The notes under the pieces were generated by a model. It had not been told where the DNA came from and did not search any database. It was given only the letters and a program-made list of their open reading frames with translations. Below are positions 9,720-19,527 of a stretch of 45,509 nt of DNA, piece by piece (the stretch's first letter is position 1; every line of letters begins with the position of its first letter). This stretch comes from an uncultured bacterium (GTDB taxonomy: Bacteria > Verrucomicrobiota > Lentisphaeria > Victivallales > UBA1829). The stretch covers positions 1 to 45,509 of the forward strand of contig CASERY010000024.1 in NCBI GenBank assembly GCA_949290385.1, given 5' to 3'. Made by a program: the position numbers and the translations under genes.

Positions 9720-10205
9720 ATGTCAAATGAAGAACAACAGGAAATAAAAATCAGCAGCTTTCTGTCCGAGGACAGAATTCTGATCCTGCATGGACGTCAG
9801 AACAAGGAAGATGTGCTGAATGCTCTGATTGATCTTTTTGCCAAAGTGCCGGATATCGGTGCGAGGGATGATATTGCATGGGGCATTTTTCATAGGGAAG
9901 GACTGATGACCACTGGAATCGGGAACGGTATTGCTGTACCGCATTTCCGGCTTCCTGCATTGGATGAGAGTTATTTGGCAATAGCGGTTTGTCCGGATGG
10001 GATTCGAGATTATCATACGCCGGATGGTCAGATTGTAAAGCTTGTTTTTATGATTATTGCGGGTAAAAAACAGAAAACACTTCATGTACAAATGGTTGCC
10101 CGGATTGCCAAAACCTTTTTTGATGGACGCCTGAAGGCTGCATTTCTGGCATGCAGTGAACCAGAGAACTGCATGAAAATTCTTCTGCATGAGGAAGAGG
10201 CTTAA
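9720..10205 (+). CDS. Orphan PTS EIIA domain protein (PtsN-like)
   Basis: A 161-residue single-domain PTS EIIA of the fructose/mannitol/nitrogen (PTS_EIIA_2) type. The phosphorylatable His is His75 in the motif GIAVPHFRLPA, preceded by MTTGIGNG. No EIIB or EIIC gene is adjacent, so it is likely regulatory, as for PtsN, rather than sugar-transporting. The ATG at 9720 has GAGGTG five bases upstream; an upstream ATG in the same frame has no better site. A second EIIA domain, fused to CBS domains, is encoded at 34719 and shares the His-motif context. Stop TAA. Confidence 0.85.
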   Translation: MSNEEQQEIKISSFLSEDRILILHGRQNKEDVLNALIDLFAKVPDIGARDDIAWGIFHREGLMTTGIGNGIAVPHFRLPALDESYLAIAVCPDGIRDYHTPDGQIVKLVFMIIAGKKQKTLHVQMVARIAKTFFDGRLKAAFLACSEPENCMKILLHEEEA

Positions 10206-10530
10206 GTTTTTCCTTGACCATTTTTCCTGAGTGTTTGTACTTGAATTTCCAGCGTTTTTTCGAATGAATCCAGTTCTTGTTTGCCGCCGGTGAAAAGTCG
10301 GTCCAGATTATGTCCTGCATTGAGATGTGATCTGGAGGAACGGGCAGAAACGGTCCTCCAGTGAACTGGCTCAGATGTAGAAACGGCTTATGTCATGAAG
10401 GTATTTTCCACCGAAGAGCCAAAGCTGGATCAAGTCGATCAGGTCTGGCTCCGCTCTTCCCAATAAGAAGATCTGCTGTAACACAAAACTCTGGATAGCG
10501 TAAATTTGCTTCAAGGGAAGGTTCGCTGAT
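10206..10530. other. Intergenic stretch with an 8-bp stem-loop
   Basis: No gene is seen between the EIIA and methyltransferase genes. An inverted repeat CTGGAGGA (10332-10339) with TCCTCCAG (10354-10361) could form a stem with a 14-base loop. It lacks a following T-run, so it is not a typical intrinsic terminator. Its role is unknown. Confidence 0.4.
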
Positions 10531-11148
10531 ATGCTTGTTGATTCTGCTGCCTGTTATTATGATTTTCTTGCAAAAGAGAATCACGATCCTGTTTATGACC
10601 CGGAAGTCCTTCGTACTTATATGGACCAGTGGGATGGCCCGGAGTTTATAGAACGGATGGACCTGAATCCGGCGAAATCGGTCCTTGAAATTGGCGTTGG
10701 TACAGGACGTTTGGCATTGAGAACGGCTTCCCTATGTGGCGATTTTACAGGGATTGATCCTTCTCCTGAAACGCTTAAAAAAGCATAGAAAAATCTGGCT
10801 CATCTGGATAGAGTGCATTTAATCTGCGGAGATTTTCTGAACTATCCTTTTTCCCGAACCTTTGATGTTATTTATTCGTCTTTGACTTTAATGCATATAC
10901 AGGATAAGGCTTTTGCGATCCGAAAAGCTGCATCTTTACTGAAAAAGAATGGCAGATTCCTTCTTTCCATTGATAAGAGCCGCAGTGAATGGCTTGACTA
11001 TGGTTCTGTCCGTATCCGGATTTACCCGGATGATCCCTGGAGAATAAAGGGATATCTAATATCTGCCGGTCTGGCATTGGAGTAGGAATACGAAACTGTA
11101 CTGGCATGGATTTTTTCTGTGAGAAAAGAAAATCTGAAGCTCGTTTGA
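10531..11148 (+). CDS. Class I SAM-dependent methyltransferase, with two in-frame TAGs
   Basis: Predicted 205-residue methyltransferase when two TAG codons are read through. Motif I is VLEIGVGTGRLAL and motif II ends at GIDPSPETLKKA. Codon 86 (10786-10788) is TAG, and the next residues KNLAHLDRVHLICGDF give the expected acidic-loop motif (CGDF). Motif FDVIYSSLTLMHI follows. Codon 185 (11083-11085) is also TAG, between LALE and EYETVLAWIF, close to the C terminus. The context LKKA-x-KNL strongly favours a polar residue such as Gln. SD GGAAGG lies nine bases before ATG 10531. True stop TGA at 11146. The substrate is unknown. Confidence 0.88.
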
Positions 11149-11398
11149 TTTTTAGACACTTCTGAAGGAAACGCTTTGTATTTTCCCCTGTTTTTTTAAA
11201 AAAACAATGAGTAGGAAAAAAGCACTTTTGTTATGGATAAAATCAGTAGTAGTCTGATGATTTTAATACTTTTACCCTTCGTATTCAGAGAATTGCATGC
11301 AATGCAGTGCTGGCAAAGACAAGTCGTCTTTGACCGGAGAGAAAAAATTCTTTATTTTTGCTGGTTCTAATGCTGAAAATTTACAGGTCCCTGAATTT

Positions 11399-12499
11399 TT
11401 ACAGTGCATCGGATGTCGTGAGTTTGGAGGCCAGTCGTTCAAATCGTTCAATGGTATGCGAATAGAACAACTTCCAGTCATTACAAAGTACACTGCCTGT
11501 GGAAAGCCTGTTTTTAGGACAATCTCCCATACAGAGCGGCAACCAGCGGCAGTCCAGGCATTTTTCTGAATGCGGATCTTTCGTCTGGCCCCATTTTCTG
11601 TATTCCGATGAGTTCCAGAACGTTTGAAAATTCGTCTTGCAAATATTTCCAAGGCAGTATTCCGGACGAACATGGAAATCGCAGGGATAAATATTGCCAT
11701 TATGTTCTGCAACCAGATAATTGCAGCAGTTTCCTCCCATAGGACAAACCGTCGGAATTCCAGTAGTCAGTCGCGAAAGAATTGAGTCGAAAAGACGAAT
11801 GGATATTCTTTGTGTGTCCTCCCGATACCATTCGTCGAACAGCCGACAGAGAAATTCTCCCCATTTCCCGGGAGAAAGCGCAAAAGACTGCAATTCCCCA
11901 GATTCATTGAACTCAGCACACTCAATATACTGCTGATACCGGATCCCAAGTTCCTTTAAATAACGGTAGACCTCTTCAGGATGATTCTGATTGGCCGCGG
12001 ATACCAGAGTCAGTGAATTAAATTCCACTCGAAACTTCTTTAATATGCCAAGTCCGCGCATGACTTCCCGATAAGTTCCTCGGTTGTTTGCGTACCGGCG
12101 GAAACGGTCGTGCAGACTTTTAGGCCCGTCAATACTGATTCCGGTCAGGAAGTGATTTTCATGTAGAAATTTTCCCCATTCATCATTCAGCAAGGTGCCA
12201 TTGGTCTGGAGAATGTTGTGGATGATTCTGCCTTCAGCGGAATACCTTTGCTGAAGCTGTACAGCTTTACGAAAGAAATGAATTCCCATGAGGGTCGGTT
12301 CGCCTCCTTGCCAGGCAAAAAGATACTGTTCCATTGGGATGGCAAGGTAACTGCGGGTCAATACTTCAAGTGTTTCCTGGCTCATTCGGTGAATGCCGGA
12401 ACCGAAGAACTTTTCTTTGGGCAGATAAAAACAGTAACGGCAGTGTAAATTGCAGTTGAATGAGGCGGGTTTTACCAAAATCGGGAAGAATTCATTCAT
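11399..12499 (-). CDS. Anaerobic sulfatase-maturating radical SAM enzyme (anSME)
   Basis: A 366-residue radical SAM/SPASM enzyme that converts the active-site Cys (or Ser) of sulfatases to formylglycine without oxygen. The radical SAM cluster motif CNLHCRYCFY (CxxxCxxC) lies near residue 15, followed by the FAWQGGEPTLMG motif typical of anSMEs. The C-terminal SPASM auxiliary cluster ligands are seen in CPMGGNCCNY, CLDCRWLPLCMGDC and neighbouring residues. It lies 307 bases downstream of the sulfatase gene on the same strand, its likely client. No in-frame TAG; stop TAA. Confidence 0.92.
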   Translation of the reverse strand: MNEFFPILVKPASFNCNLHCRYCFYLPKEKFFGSGIHRMSQETLEVLTRSYLAIPMEQYLFAWQGGEPTLMGIHFFRKAVQLQQRYSAEGRIIHNILQTNGTLLNDEWGKFLHENHFLTGISIDGPKSLHDRFRRYANNRGTYREVMRGLGILKKFRVEFNSLTLVSAANQNHPEEVYRYLKELGIRYQQYIECAEFNESGELQSFALSPGKWGEFLCRLFDEWYREDTQRISIRLFDSILSRLTTGIPTVCPMGGNCCNYLVAEHNGNIYPCDFHVRPEYCLGNICKTNFQTFWNSSEYRKWGQTKDPHSEKCLDCRWLPLCMGDCPKNRLSTGSVLCNDWKLFYSHTIERFERLASKLTTSDAL

Positions 12500-12806
12500 T
12501 CGAATTTCTCCGGATATATTATTGATCGGCTATGGGATGGCATTATCATCCTGTTTTGCAGGGACATCTCTTGAAGGAGAGAAAAGGTCCTTTGGAGACA
12601 ATACAGGGAATCCAGATTTTTGAAAAATGGCGGGAAAGAAGCCCCCTGAAAAGGTAAGGGTGCATTTTTTTCAGGAACTCTTTTTTTCAAGCGGCTTCTG
12701 CCTTTTTCCTATGCAAGGTACTGGAATAGTAGAACCTTACACAGGGTGCCTGCTCCTGGAATAAACAATGGAGAGACAGAAAGACAGAGAATTTTAAAAA
12801 TTTATC
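12500..12806. other. Gap between sulfatase and maturase genes
   Basis: No gene is supported here. A leftward frame of 64 codons has no recognisable domain. T-rich tracts near 12665-12690 might contribute to termination or promoter structure, but I see no clean hairpin. Confidence 0.4.
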
Positions 12807-14246
12807 TTAATAACATTCTACCTCTTTTTTCCCGATTCCGGCCCAGGGTTGAGAGGATCGCGGTTCACAGCCGATACAGAGTTTTCCGTCTTGAACATAT
12901 CCTTCCTGGCGTCCGACAAGTTCTTTGATTAACCGTTCTCTCCAGAAAGCAGTTCGTTCCGGCCGTTCCAGGGAGAGATCGTGCACTTCCTGCGGATCGG
13001 AATGGAGATCGAAGAGCAGTTCCCGTCCGTTCTGACTGAACCAGCAGTATTTCTCATTGCCGTCTGTAAGCCACTGGTTGGAAAGCCCGCCATTGGTGTG
13101 TTCCCCATGAATATACTCTCTGGGAAATTCTTTGGCGAGAAGACTCATTCCGTCGAGTCCGGGAGGTGGCTCTATGCCGCAGACATCGCAGATTGTCGGG
13201 AAAATATCCCGCAATTCAGCCAGCCGACAGTCTGTAATGCCAGTGCGTCCCTTTCTCATGGACCATGGAAGGCGCAGGAACAGTGGAATTCCGGCGCTTC
13301 CTTCAAAGGGCATGGATTTGCGGACTAGCCGATGATCGTAGAGCATATCCCCGTGATCTGAAACAAAAACAATCAGCAGGTCTTCCCATAGATTCAAATC
13401 GCCGAGTGCAATGAAAAGCCGGTTCAGTTCATAATCTATTTACGTAACCAATGCACAGTAAGCGCGTCGGGCACGTTCCTGGAAATACGGTTCTTCCGGG
13501 ACCGGATTTTCCGCATTGACATAATTCTCCATAAATTCATCCCATTCCCCTTTGACAGGTTCTGGCATCGGCCGTCCTTCATACATGGAAAAATAGGATG
13601 GCGGCGGATCCAGCGGAGAATGCGGCCGGTGATAGGAAACCTTCAGGAAAAAGGGCTTTGTTGTATCCCGTCTTCGCAGAAATTCAATACTTTTCGTAGT
13701 TACCCAACTGGTGGGATGAAGTCGTTCATCCCATGGCCAGCAACGGACAGTATATCCATTGCAACCCAGTGTACAGTCACTGATATCTGCATCGTGGCCC
13801 AGTTTATTGCGTATGTCCGGCAAATAATCGTCATAGTCAATCGGGTCGCGGTATTTTCTCCTCTTGTCATGCAGAAAACCGTCGTGAAGTACCACATTAT
13901 GGAATCCCATCAGTGCCCGGGCCGGTTCCACATGCATTTTCCCGACACACTGTGTATGGTAGCCAGCCTGGGCAAGGACTCCCGGCAAGGTAACAGGATA
14001 TTTCCATTCCGGAGCAGAATCATACCCGGTAAAACCATGATTTTCATGTTTCTGACCAGTCAGCAGGGTAGCCCTGGCAGCAATACAGCTCGGACAGGCG
14101 GAATAAGCTCGTGTAAAGTTGATTCCTTCTCGTGCGAGTCGGTCAAGATGCGGTGTATGTGCGAATCCGGGCCGGTTCAGCCCCAGTGCATCCCTGCGCA
14201 TTTGATCTGTAACGATCATGAGCACATTTGGTTGTCCATTGTTCAT
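12807..14246 (-). pseudogene. Formylglycine-dependent sulfatase interrupted by an in-frame TAA
   Basis: The complete sulfatase frame spans 480 codons. The start ATG at 14246 has AAAGGAG six bases upstream. Early motifs are NVLMIVTDQMRRDALG (metal-binding Asp) and CIAARATLLTG, the CxAxR-type active site with a Cys that anSME would convert to formylglycine. The frame meets TAA at 13440-13442 after YCALVT, then continues in phase with IDYELNRLF, FVSDHGDMLYDH (metal ligands) and the C-terminal domain. This is the only gene here broken by a stop other than TAG. It may be a real nonsense mutation, a sequencing error, or a rare UAA reading; CAA-to-TAA is one base. The final stop is TAA at 12807. Sulfated glycans are the usual substrates. 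Confidence 0.75.
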
Positions 14247-14659
14247 CCGATTCTCCTTTATCGTCTGGAAAGGGTGGTGCCGCAACAGTGTTTTTACAGT
14301 ATCCGGCGCATTCTGCGGTAAAATAAGTCTGAGATATGCGCTTTTCAATCCCGTGAACGTATAAACTTTCTCTGTTTTTCAGAAAGAGATTTCTGTCCTA
14401 AAGATTCAGGCATTATACAAGTATGAATTAGAGCGGCTGTCGAGTGGAATGTGGAATCATGAAAAAAAGGAAGGAAAAGCTGGAAATGTCTACGACAGCA
14501 TCATCGTTATTGAGCTGAATATAGAATTATGAAAAAAGGGGGGAGGGAGATTGTAAAAAATGTATTTTTTGATTTAATCAATTTGAATTTTTTAATAATT
14601 ATAGTATTATAAGCATGCTTTGATTCCAAAATAAAAAGGACAGAGAAGGTTTAGATAAA
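14247..14659. other. Divergent promoter region, sulfatase / MATE
   Basis: No gene is supported. An AT-rich segment at about 14583-14613 (TTGAAT followed by TATAGTATTAT) resembles a sigma-70 promoter for the rightward MATE gene, though AT-richness makes this uncertain. The leftward sulfatase promoter was not identified. Confidence 0.4.
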
Positions 14660-16039
14660 ATGAAATTGTCAGGAAGTATGGATTTGACCCGGGGAAATGC
14701 GGCTGCCAATCTTTTGAAATTTGCACTGCCTTTTTTGCTTGCATACTTTATGCAGGTGCTTTACAGCGCTGTGGATTTTATGGTAGTAGGGCATTTCTGC
14801 GATGGAAGCGCAGGGGTTTCAGCAGTGGCTAATGGAAGCGAAGTGATGAATTTAATCATGTCCCTGATCCTGGGATTGACGACAGGTGCAACGGTTTTAA
14901 TAGGACGCTATTACGGGGCAAAAAATATGGAGAAAGTAAATGCGAGCATTGGCATGGTGCTCAGTTTATCGACTCTGATTGCTCTGGGAATGACTGCTGT
15001 AGTAGTACCATGCATTCCATTCATTGTCCATTGTCTTAAAACACCCCCGGAAGCTGTCCGGGAAACCGCATCCTATGCGGGAATCTGTTCCTTGGGGATT
15101 TTCTTTATTTTTGGATACAATGCACTTTCCGCTATTTTCAGAGGATTTGGAAACTCCACGGCTCCATTGATTTTTGTTGGAATTGCCTGTATAATCAATG
15201 TGATTGGAGATCTTTTGTTCGTTGCTGTTTTTAACATGGGTGTTCCTGGAACGGCATTGGCAACTGTGCTTTCTCAGGCGTGCAGCATGTTTTTTGCACT
15301 GTATTATCTGCGAAAGGGCCCGGTTCGCTATCAATTTAAAAGGGAAAATTTCAGGATTCCATGGAATCTTGCCAGGGACTATATAAAAATCGGAATCCCT
15401 ATTGGCATTCAGGGAATCATGGTAAGTCTTTCTTTCCTTTTCATTTTTACGATTGTGAATTCCATGGGCGTTTCGGCTTCCGCAGGATACGGCATTTGTG
15501 CAAAGATCAATGGCTTTGCCATGTTGCCTGCCATGGCGTTTTCCATGGCGCTTTCAGCTACTACCGCCCAGAATATGGGTGCAGGGAAGCCTCATCGTGC
15601 CATCCATACGTTATGGCTTGGAATCGGGTATACTTTTTCCTTCGGGGCGGTGGCACTTTAGCTGCTACAGCTTTTCCCGGAGTTTTTTATATCAATTTTC
15701 ATCAGTTCTGACGGGAAGGGGGCTGAGGATGCTGTATTGGAGGCAGTCCGATACATCAGAAGTTTCAGCTGGGAATTTATTCTGGTACCGATTGTTTTCT
15801 GTACCAATGGATTTTTCAATGGCTGCGGGCATTCTTTTTTTTCAATGTGCAATAATCTTGGATCCACGTTTATCATCCGGGTTCCCTGTTCCTATGTATT
15901 GAGCATTCTGCCCGGGGCTACATTGTTTGAAGTGGGATTTGCAGCACCACTGGCTTCGTTCTGTTCAAATATCGTGGCCCTGTATTATCTTTTCAGCGGA
16001 AAATGGAAGAGAAAATCTTCCGCTCTGCATCGTGCATGA
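14660..16039 (+). CDS. MATE family efflux transporter, with one in-frame TAG
   Basis: A 459-residue polytopic exporter when TAG is read through, matching the usual MATE length. The N-terminal half shows MDLTRGNAAANLLKFALP, AVDFMVVGHFCDG and the second-half repeat begins around GIPIGIQGIMVSLSF. Codon 334 (15659-15661) is TAG between FSFGAVAL and LLQLFPEFFISIF. The rest (helices 9-12: SWEFILVPIVFCTNGFFNG, CGHSFFSMCNNL, PLASFCSNIVALYY) follows in frame. MATE proteins use sodium or proton gradients to export cationic compounds. The ATG has GAAGG about ten bases upstream. Stop TGA. Confidence 0.92.
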
Positions 16040-16234
16040 CCGAAAAGAAAACGGCAGATGAAAATCTTATGTGAAAGCCTGAATTGCATTTTCCCTTTTC
16101 TCCTTTGGTAAAACATCTTTTGCAACTTTTATCACCGGACGAAAAAGTTTTTTGTTGGAGCGTGCGTTATAAAAAAAGCCGAAAAAGTCTTTCCTGGAAG
16201 AGAAAAGTTGATGTTCAGCCAATCAAGAAAAGAA

Positions 16235-16272
16235 AAAAGTCTTCCAGATTCTAAAGAATAGGGAAGACTTTT
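16235..16272 (-). terminator. Bidirectional terminator between MATE and TM1266-type genes
   Basis: An 11-bp stem, AAAAGTCTTCC (16235-16245) with GGAAGACTTTT (16262-16272). Read leftward the stem is followed by a T-run (A-rich stretch at 16233-16238 on the plus strand). It lies between converging genes and could serve both. Confidence 0.75.
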
Positions 16273-16325
16273 GACTTGAATTGAATAAGATAAATGAATG
16301 TTTTTCAAAGATCCGACAAAGTCCG

Positions 16326-16562
16326 TTATTCCTTGACAAATTTTACCTGAACGCCAGGAAGTTTGTCAAGAGACTCTACAAGTGCATTCAGGTGTTCTTC
16401 ACAGGTTTCAATCACAATGCTGATAATGGACAGATCATGTGCTTTAATTGGAAGTCCCATGCGTCCCAGAATGTCATCACCAGCTTCATGAAGAAGTTTG
16501 TTGACGGCTTCCACACTGGATTTATCCTTGATCATGATAGAAAGAACTGCAATTTTTTTCAT
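16326..16562 (-). CDS. TM1266-type iron-only hydrogenase system regulator
   Basis: A 78-residue ACT-like/NikR C-terminal-like small protein. The sequence begins MKKIAVLSIMIKD and contains GDDILGRMGLPIKAHDLSII and LDKLPGVQVKFV, the pattern of the 'iron-only hydrogenase system regulator' family named after Thermotoga TM1266. The family is usually found near [FeFe]-hydrogenase genes; none lies in this window. AAGGGG precedes the ATG by seven bases. It follows the NifX-like gene on the same strand after 110 bases, probably as part of one transcript. Stop TAA. Confidence 0.82.
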   Translation of the reverse strand: MKKIAVLSIMIKDKSSVEAVNKLLHEAGDDILGRMGLPIKAHDLSIISIVIETCEEHLNALVESLDKLPGVQVKFVKE

Positions 16563-16672
16563 GTTTCAAACCCCTTTTGTATATTTGTTTTGTGTAAAGT
16601 ATTGCAATTATTTTTTTTCTGAAATGCAAGCGATTACGTCTTCCTTCAGAATCTGAAATAGAAAACCGCGGA

Positions 16673-17086
16673 TTAATCAGATGTTTTGGAGCAATGGTTT
16701 CCGCAGGAGTGTTCATGATGACTTCCACAGGAATGCTCATGTTCTCCGTCATGGTGATGGCAGGTAAAGTTCGGGTTGAGTTTGAGTTCTCCACGTAGAT
16801 AACTGCCAACGCTCTGAACAACATCACCGGATGCTCCCCCGAGTACTTGAATTCCTGCTTCATCCAGAGCTATGCGGGCGCCATTGCCGATTCCTCCGCA
16901 AATCAAAAGATTGATACCACGTTCCTGAAGCCATTGCGCCAGGGCCCCATGACCTGTGCCATTGGTGGGTTCATTGCACATGGCGGTAATCTTGCCATCT
17001 TCAACGTCGAAAATGGAGAATTCCGGAGTTTTTCCAAAATGCTGGAAAACCATTCCGTTTTCGTCACTTGTAACCGCAATTTTCAT
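16673..17086 (-). CDS. NifX/NifB-type dinitrogenase cofactor-binding domain protein with His/Cys tail
   Basis: A 137-residue protein of the Nitro_FeMo-Co (MTH1175-like) family. It starts MKIAVTSDENGMVFQHFGK, includes LLICGGIGNGARIALDEAG, and matches the domain to about residue 105. The final 30 residues are a metal-binding tail rich in His and Cys (CHHHDGEHEHSCGSHHEH). Such stand-alone domains are found with and without nitrogenase and may handle Fe-S or Mo/Fe clusters. Start ATG 17086 has AGGAG eight bases upstream. Upstream in-frame sequence to 17206 lacks homology and was left out. Neighbours are larE and a TM1266-type gene. Stop TAA. Confidence 0.85.
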   Translation of the reverse strand: MKIAVTSDENGMVFQHFGKTPEFSIFDVEDGKITAMCNEPTNGTGHGALAQWLQERGINLLICGGIGNGARIALDEAGIQVLGGASGDVVQSVGSYLRGELKLNPNFTCHHHDGEHEHSCGSHHEHSCGNHCSKTSD

Positions 17087-17417
17087 ATAGAAATCTCCTG
17101 TTTCAATAATCATTCCGTTTTTGGGAAACTGTATCCAATACGTTTTGTTTGTACAAAAGACAGCATATCGTTTAATTGAAGTCTTTTTTGACTGCTGTGA
17201 TTCCATATCCCAGCTATGAAAATGTTCCTTCCAGCCTCGTGGGATTTTTATTCAAGCGCAGGATTGAAAGAGAATTCTACAATGCAGGAAAGTATTTTCT
17301 TTCGAGAGGGGCTGTGTATGATTCTCCTTCTTTTCCGTCTGATCCTTTTCCTCCTGACTTTTACAATATAAGGGGCAGGAAAAAATTGTCAAGCAGGAAA
17401 GTAGATGAATGACCTCG

Positions 17418-18287
17418 TTAGACTTGCGAAACAAATCTGGAAGCGTCTGTTTTTACCTTTTCGGAAAGAACTTCATCCATGCTTCCAGAGCGAAAACCGG
17501 CAAGATCCAGACAAACATAGCGGAATCCATATTTTGAAAGATGTTCTGTAATGGCCTGTCTTTTTTCCAACGCCAATGGCATCAAAGATGGCGGAACTTC
17601 AATTCGGGCGAGGAGGAGATTGCCGTGTACTCTCAGGCGAAAATCTGTATGCGGGGGAAAAATTCCAGATAGAAATGTTTCAGCCGATTGAATCCGTCTG
17701 ATTTTATCTGAAGAAAGTTCAGTCCCGTATTCGAACCTCGAAGCGGAACAGGGGACAGATGGAATCTATGCGGTCGGAAGATGCAGTTCTGCTGAATACT
17801 GCCGGATATCTTTTTTTGTCATTCCCGCCTCTGCCAGAGGAGAGAACACTGAAAGCTCCTTTAAAGCGCGCAATCCTGGACGAAAATGGTTCAAATCTTC
17901 TGAATTTGTTCCATCTGCAAGAGTGGCAATGTGCTTTTGTCGAGTATATTCCAGGAACTTTGTAAAAATATTTTTTTTGCAGAAATAGCACCGATCCGGT
18001 GGATTATTTTTGATCTCAGGAATTTCCTGAATAGGATCCATGGAAAAAATCTTGAGTGGGACTCCAAATTCAGTGGCAAGCTCCTGCACAGCGTGAAGTT
18101 CCTGTTCCGTTTGAAAAATAGAATGCATGTAGAGCGCTTCCAGATGAAAAAACTGTTCCTGCTGCAACTGTGCAAGTATTTTTAAAAGAAAGGTGCTGTC
18201 TGTACCTCCGGAAAACGCAACAGCAATGCCGTTAGCAGTATGCTGTTTTAAAATTTGTAAAAGAGTTGCGGACTTTTGGTCATTCAT
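17418..18287 (-). CDS. larE: LarE-type ATP-dependent sulfur transferase, with one in-frame TAG
   Basis: A 289-residue PP-loop enzyme when TAG is read through. The PP-loop AVAFSGGTDSTFLLK is near residue 30. The central part has DPIQEIPEIKNNPPDRCYFCK and LADGTNSEDL. Codon 174 (17766-17768) is TAG after ELHLPTA, and the frame continues IPSVPCSASRFEYGTEL, RRIQSAETFL, RVHGNLLLARIEV and CLDLAGFRSGSMDE. This is the expected LarE order; the SASRFEYG motif is diagnostic. In relatives the residue after LPTA is polar. LarE sacrifices a Cys sulfur to build the nickel-pincer cofactor, but larB/larC are not visible. ATG 18287 has GGAG seven bases upstream. Stop TAA. Confidence 0.9.
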
Positions 18288-18521
18288 AAATGGCTCCATG
18301 AAATCTTGCAGCAGAGAAAGAGAAAATGATAAGGAAGGAGGATATCCTTTCCTATTTTTTTTGAGGGACTGGTGCCGGGACCGGAATTTTTCAATTTTGT
18401 GGTCTTCTGGGCTCCCAGTAATATAACGCATTCGGACTTTTTATCGAGAGGATTTCCCTGTTCAGCTGGAAAAAAAGTCTGATTTCTGCTTGCAGTTTTT
18501 TTCATTGCATTGTAAATTAAA

Positions 18522-18661
18522 GGAATTCGGGGGTGCTGGAAACAACGGAGTTTCCGGCTGAGAATATACCCATTGAACCTGAACCGGGTAATGCCGGCGG
18601 AGGAAATCGGACCGCATTTTTATTCTGCCCCCGAACAACAGTTTTTGCGGTTTTTGATTTC
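18522..18661 (+). promoter_or_regulatory. TPP riboswitch (THI element) and expression platform
   Basis: The thiamin pyrophosphate aptamer is clear at about 18522-18610: GGGGGTGCT, CTGAGAATATACCC, GAACCTGAACCGGGTAATGC and GGAGGAAA in the correct order. Downstream, CCCCCGAA (18628-18635) is complementary to TTCGGGGG of the aptamer 5' strand (18526-18533). A second pair, ACCGCA (18611-18616) with TGCGGT (18646-18651), is followed by T residues. These suggest alternative pairing that ends transcription when TPP is bound. It precedes thi4 by about 30 bases. Confidence 0.93.
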
Positions 18662-18689
18662 CTGCTTATAGGAAAGGATTTTCTGTCTT

Positions 18690-19475
18690 ATGTCCGCAGA
18701 AAATATGATTTCACGCGCCATTGTCGACACCTTCAGTAAAAAATTCATGGATTATCTGGAAGTGGATGTAGCCATCGTCGGTGCCGGTCCATCCGCACTG
18801 GTTGCTGCGCGTTATCTTGCTGATGCTGGAAAAAAAGTTGCCATTTTTGAACGCAAACTTGCACCGGGCGGCGGAACCTGGGGCGGCGGTATGCTTTTCA
18901 ATGAAGTGGTTGTTCAGGATGACGCTCTTGCCATTCTGGACGATTTCCATATTGACCATAAACCGATTGCAGATGCCGCAGGTTTCCATACATTGGATTC
19001 CGTGGAAATGGCAAGCGGACTTATTTTCGGTGCGATGAAGTCAGGCGCAAAAATGTTCAATGCTGTAAGCGTGGAAGATATTGTATTCAAAGAAGGCAAA
19101 GTAAACGGCCTTGTGATTCTCTGGACTCCGGTGCAGAGACTTGGAATGCATGTGGATCCCCTGACTGTTATTTCAAAATGTGTTCTGGACGGAACCGGTC
19201 ACCCCAGCGAAATCATGAATCTTGCGGTCAACAAGGCCCAGATTCAGCTGAGCACTCCGACTGGAGGAATTCTTGGTGAAAAACCCATGTGGGTCAACAG
19301 TGGAGAAGCTTCCACCGTGGAAAATACCCGTGAATTTTATCCGGGGCTCTTTGCCTGTGGCATGAGTGCAAACAACGTAATGGGTGGTTACCGTATGGGC
19401 CCGATTTTTGGCGGCATGCTTAAATCCGGAAAGAAAGTGGCATCTCTGATTCTGGAAAAACTTGCAGAAAAGTAA
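18690..19475 (+). CDS. thi4: Thi4-type thiazole synthase (ribose-1,5-bisphosphate/NAD-derived)
   Basis: A 261-residue Thi4-family enzyme making the thiazole half of thiamine from NAD and glycine. The dinucleotide-binding motif [17 protein letters not shown] is followed by [18 protein letters not shown]. Residue 154 in GMHVDPLT is His, where the yeast suicidal enzyme has the sulfur-donor Cys; family knowledge links His to reuse of the enzyme with free sulfide. The C-terminal [17 protein letters not shown] is typical. It is directly under a TPP riboswitch. ATG 18690 has a GGAAAGG upstream. A hairpin terminator lies just downstream, before thiE. Stop TAA. Confidence 0.93.
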   Translation: MSAENMISRAIVDTFSKKFMDYLEVDVAIVGAGPSALVAARYLADAGKKVAIFERKLAPGGGTWGGGMLFNEVVVQDDALAILDDFHIDHKPIADAAGFHTLDSVEMASGLIFGAMKSGAKMFNAVSVEDIVFKEGKVNGLVILWTPVQRLGMHVDPLTVISKCVLDGTGHPSEIMNLAVNKAQIQLSTPTGGILGEKPMWVNSGEASTVENTREFYPGLFACGMSANNVMGGYRMGPIFGGMLKSGKKVASLILEKLAEK

Positions 19476-19527
19476 TAGCATTTCTGCATTGGTGCCATGT
19501 GGCCAGGAGAAACGCTGTTGTTTAATA

